Positions 6,064 through 8,373 of a stretch of DNA of 8,373 nt are shown here, piece after piece. The translations under genes were made by a program, and so were the position numbers. Positions within the stretch are counted from its first letter, which is position 1. Each line of letters starts with the position of its first letter. Origin of the DNA: Planctomicrobium sp. (GTDB lineage: Bacteria; Planctomycetota; Planctomycetia; Planctomycetales; Planctomycetaceae); the NCBI GenBank assembly GCA_029259835.1, contig JAJDEL010000118.1:1-8373 (forward strand), written 5' to 3'. The notes beneath the pieces were generated by a model. The model was not told where the DNA came from. It searched no databases and saw only the letters and a list, made by a program, of their open reading frames with translations.

Positions 6064-6346
6064 TCGTCAAGAACCTAAATCAATGCTGATCATCAAACCG
6101 TTTGCACCAACCTCACGACAAACATTCCGTTTTATCAAAATGAGGCTGGTTGTCATTGGAATATATCGGATTGGCAAAGAATGCTCCGATACCAGTTTCT
6201 CGATAAAACCGTCACGTTCTTTGCAATAGGAGGATTGCCGAAAGGGCCCCTTACACCCTGGATTGCCCAGACTCCCGAGGCTGAGAGTTGAATATTCGTG
6301 GCGACTTCAATTGTCTGAACGAGAAGAGATTTTACCTCAAGAAACT
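6064..6346. other. intergenic region without recognisable gene
   Basis: These 283 bp separate the halogenase-like gene from the nitrilase, both on the minus strand, and should hold the 3' end of the nitrilase transcript and the promoter of the halogenase-like gene. TATATT is visible on the minus strand near 6160, but without a well-spaced -35 box. AGGAGG at 6228-6233 on the plus strand is followed by no usable reading frame. No strong terminator hairpin was found. Confidence 0.5.
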
Positions 6347-7699
6347 TTAATTGTCCTGTTTCTGCTCATATGGCAGCGACGGACGATGTCGCTCTATTTG
6401 GGATTTGAAGTCACCCAGGCTTTGCCAGTAAAGAGGTGCGTTGAGGTCAACTTCAGCAATGGCAACCGTTCCCCACTGAGAAGCTTGTGCGAGTGGTTTG
6501 CCATCATGACCGAAAACTGCTGAGATCATCCAGTCAGACGACGTATCGGTGTACGTGCTGCTGATGACGTAAGCATGGTTTTCACAAGCACGAGCGGAGC
6601 CGAGCATCGGGTTGCATCCCCAAACAGGCCAGGCGATCACTTCCGCCCCATTGTTGCTCAATTCGCGGGCGACTTCAGGAAAGAAGCCGTCGTAGCAGAT
6701 CATCATCCCGACTTTCCCAAATCGGGTCTCAAAGACAGGATACTCGTTACCTGGCATGACCCCTCCTTCGATTTCACCACGTGGCAGAGTAACCTTGCGA
6801 TATTTGCCGACGAGTTCTCCATCTGGTCCCATCAAGATGGACACGTTATAGATGAGATGTTTTTCCTTCTCGATAATCCCGGCGACGATATAGAGATCGT
6901 GTTGCTTCGCTAACTTCCCGAAGAATTCCGTGGACGGGCCAGGCACCGATTCAGCACACTCTGCGTAAGTTTTTCCAGTGCCGTAGTACGTGAGCGTTTC
7001 TGGGAGGACAACAAGGTCTGCTTTTTGCTGAGCGGCATCCGCAATGAGAGGTGCAAACTGCTCTCGCTTTTCCTGTGGCATCGTACCAGCTTTGGGCCGA
7101 TGGTGAACTGTTGCCAGTCTCACTTTTCTCGGTTCAGGTGGGTCAGTTGGTGTTAAGCTCACCTCACTCCATGTGATTTTTGAATTCGGACCGCCCCAGC
7201 GATAGTGAAGTTCGATGCGAGCCGAAGTTGCTTCCTTAGGGATGTAATACGTCTGAGCCACTTCCGTCCAACCATTCTTCGTTTTTCCATCGACAGGGAA
7301 CTCTGGTTCGGCACGCGGTCTCTCACCGGGTCGATATGAAGCAAACGACGGTTCATCTCGAACCACGCGTTTGCCATCGTCTTTCAACCAGATGATGCGC
7401 GCCATTGCCGCACGCCTGGGGATTTGGAGATTCTCAGTCTGCCGCCAGACTGAAAACTGATAATGCTTCCCACCTTCGACCGGGAATGTTTTCTCCCAAT
7501 GTCCCATCAGCCCATCACGCTCATCGGCAGAAATGATGAGGCTTGCTTTTCCATTCTCTTCGCCAGATTCGACGTACGTGAAGCTGGGACGGATTTCATT
7601 GCGAGGAGACTTCGCTTCCCAACCGTTTGTGTTGGTCTCTCCGGCATGGCTGGTGACAAAAACATTGAGGCACAACAAACAGGCAAGAACAAGACGCAT
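6347..7699 (-). CDS. secreted carbon-nitrogen hydrolase (nitrilase superfamily) with N-terminal jelly-roll-like domain
   Basis: 450 residues. A signal peptide (MRLVLACLLCLNVFVTSHA, probable cut after residue 19) directs export. Residues about 25-185 look like a beta-rich galactose-binding or carbohydrate-binding-like domain (HWEKTFPVEGGKHYQFSVW, then WSEVSLTP). Residues about 192-440 are a nitrilase-superfamily domain with the complete Glu-Lys-Cys triad: E234 (LPETLTYYG), K302 (KYRKVTLPRGE) and C335 (MICYDGFFPE). Such enzymes hydrolyse amides, nitriles or N-carbamoyl groups; the substrate cannot be told from the sequence. Export and the extra N-terminal domain suggest action in the periplasm on glycan- or peptide-linked amides. 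The ATG at 7699 was chosen over one at 7726 because it starts the signal peptide cleanly and has AAGGA seven bases upstream. It is not obviously part of an operon. Confidence 0.9.
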   Translation of the reverse strand: MRLVLACLLCLNVFVTSHAGETNTNGWEAKSPRNEIRPSFTYVESGEENGKASLIISADERDGLMGHWEKTFPVEGGKHYQFSVWRQTENLQIPRRAAMARIIWLKDDGKRVVRDEPSFASYRPGERPRAEPEFPVDGKTKNGWTEVAQTYYIPKEATSARIELHYRWGGPNSKITWSEVSLTPTDPPEPRKVRLATVHHRPKAGTMPQEKREQFAPLIADAAQQKADLVVLPETLTYYGTGKTYAECAESVPGPSTEFFGKLAKQHDLYIVAGIIEKEKHLIYNVSILMGPDGELVGKYRKVTLPRGEIEGGVMPGNEYPVFETRFGKVGMMICYDGFFPEVARELSNNGAEVIAWPVWGCNPMLGSARACENHAYVISSTYTDTSSDWMISAVFGHDGKPLAQASQWGTVAIAEVDLNAPLYWQSLGDFKSQIERHRPSLPYEQKQDN

Positions 7700-7706
7700 G
7701 TCGAAT

Positions 7707-7711
7707 TCCTT
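7707..7711 (-). promoter_or_regulatory. ribosome binding site of the nitrilase gene
   Basis: AAGGA on the minus strand, seven bases before the ATG at 7699. It decides between this start and the upstream ATG at 7726. Confidence 0.65.
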
Positions 7712-7880
7712 CGAAAAGGTGATCAAACTTCGCGCGGATCGCGAATATCTCAGTAGACACTATGACAGCCCGTTTCCGAAATGTGAATGCAGAAGTCTGA
7801 AAATGAAGAACACCTGATGCCGAAAGGAAGACCTTGGATGCCACTGCTGGCTTGCCCGGCAGTTGAATCGATTTTAAGAG

Positions 7881-7903
7881 AGTGATTGAAAATTTCTATC
7901 ACT
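7881..7903. promoter_or_regulatory. 23-bp near-perfect palindrome, possible operator
   Basis: AGTGAT (7881-7886) and ATCACT (7898-7903) flank an inner GAAA/TTTC pair. Ten of eleven base pairs match around a central A, with one T-T mismatch. It lies about 180 bp before the nitrilase start in a 327-bp gap between arsC and the nitrilase. The size and symmetry fit a dimeric repressor site. No regulator gene is in the window, so this is a candidate only. Confidence 0.35.
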
Positions 7904-7925
7904 GCCGCATCGCAGCAATTTTTGT

Positions 7926-7961
7926 CCCCTCTCCCTGAGGGGAGAGGGTTAGGGTGAGGGG
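7926..7961 (+). repeat. G/C-rich REP-like intergenic repeat
   Basis: CCCTCTCCC (7927-7935) and GGGAGAGGG (7940-7948) form a 9-bp stem with a TGAG loop, followed by TTAGGGTGAGGGG. Repeats of this sequence type are found scattered between genes in many bacterial genomes. It could also end the arsC transcript, since it lies about 65-100 bp behind that gene's stop. The rest of the 7700-8026 gap holds the palindrome at 7881-7903 and the nitrilase ribosome site, and no gene. Confidence 0.7.
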
Positions 7962-8026
7962 CGAAGCGAAATTTTCAAACAGGCTTTATGCAGTTGGAAC
8001 AACTGAAAATCGGCGATAATCCGCGT

Positions 8027-8373
8027 TCACCCACAAAGATAAGTTTGAATTCTTTCCTGAATTTCATCACGCACTCGGCGAAACATCACCATCTGTTCTT
8101 CATCCGTTCCAGTCGCATCCGCAGGGTCATCGAACGGCCAGTGCAATGTTTCCTTCGCACCTGAAAAGACCGGACATGCTTCTTTCGCGTTGTCGCAAAC
8201 TGTGATCACCAAGTCGAAAGCCTGCTCCTGAAACTCATCGAGTGATTTGCTCGTATATGCAGAAATGTCGATCTCCAACTCCTGCATCGCCTGGACAGCA
8301 AGTGGATGCACATACCCTGACGGTTTCGACCCAGCCGACTCCGACTCCCAGTCACCGTTTCCAGCAGCTTTGC
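8027..8373 (-). CDS. arsC: arsenate reductase ArsC, thioredoxin-coupled type (5' end outside window)
   Basis: The C-terminal 115 or so residues of a low-molecular-weight phosphatase-fold arsenate reductase. The frame is open to the window edge and reads SAGSKPSGYVHPLAVQAM, a typical middle segment, so the GTG at 8311 is internal and not the start. The redox pair C-x6-C (VCDNAKEAC, codons at 8195-8197 and 8174-8176) matches the resolving cysteines of the pI258 ArsC type. The catalytic P-loop Cys near the N-terminus lies beyond the right edge. PFDDPADATG and VRDEIQERI complete the family pattern. The enzyme reduces arsenate to arsenite in the cytoplasm using thioredoxin. Its ars partners, if any, would be to the right. 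Confidence 0.92.
   Translation of the reverse strand, partial: KAAGNGDWESESAGSKPSGYVHPLAVQAMQELEIDISAYTSKSLDEFQEQAFDLVITVCDNAKEACPVFSGAKETLHWPFDDPADATGTDEEQMVMFRRVRDEIQERIQTYLCG

Noticed and set aside
6228..6290. Small plus-strand peptide gene behind AGGAGG
   Set aside because: The only start in reach is a TTG one base after the motif, and the frame closes after 18 codons.
8027..8311. Short 94-residue ArsC starting at GTG 8311
   Set aside because: The frame stays open to the window edge and the upstream residues match the family, so the gene is longer and merely cut by the window.

Overview
The window looks like a piece of a planctomycete chromosome with moderate GC. The evidence is indirect: the terminase, ABC-ATPase/acetyltransferase and ParB-like proteins resemble planctomycete prophage proteins as I remember them, there is a secreted nitrilase with an N-terminal jelly-roll-like region, there is a UbiE/MenG enzyme, and two kinds of REP-like hairpin repeats lie between genes. 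No rRNA, tRNA or CRISPR was seen, and the species cannot be named from this sequence alone.

Left half (1-3982, all on +): a compact phage-like DNA-packaging module. It starts with the 3' part of a ParB-fold (GHQR) protein. A 285-bp gap follows, holding an inverted pair of REP-like hairpins. Next is an ABC-type ATPase whose acetyltransferase (GNAT) domain lies in the -1 frame behind a run of nine A. Then come a Lys-rich putative small terminase and a complete large terminase with ATPase and nuclease motifs. These genes overlap: 140 bp between GNAT and small terminase, and up to 101 bp between the two terminase genes. No portal, protease or capsid gene follows. The large terminase stop is only 25 bp from the stop of the convergent ubiE gene, so the packaging module ends at a housekeeping gene.

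Right half (4008-8373, all on -): four chromosomal genes with separate spacing, read from right to left. They are a thioredoxin-type arsenate reductase (partial, runs off the right edge), a secreted carbon-nitrogen hydrolase, an Fe(II)/2-oxoglutarate enzyme of the PhyH/SyrB2 type, and ubiE/menG. Gaps of about 200-330 bp separate them, so they are probably separate transcription units and not one pathway.

The two most notable observations are: (1) the PhyH-family protein has His-Gln-Ala where hydroxylases carry His-X-Asp, and it resembles the SyrB2 halogenase along its length, so it may be an undescribed halogenase; (2) the ABC-ATPase/GNAT fusion (COG2401 type) is split exactly at an A9 run containing a classical A-AAA-AAA slippery heptamer, which suggests programmed -1 frameshifting or transcriptional slippage, or else a homopolymer error.
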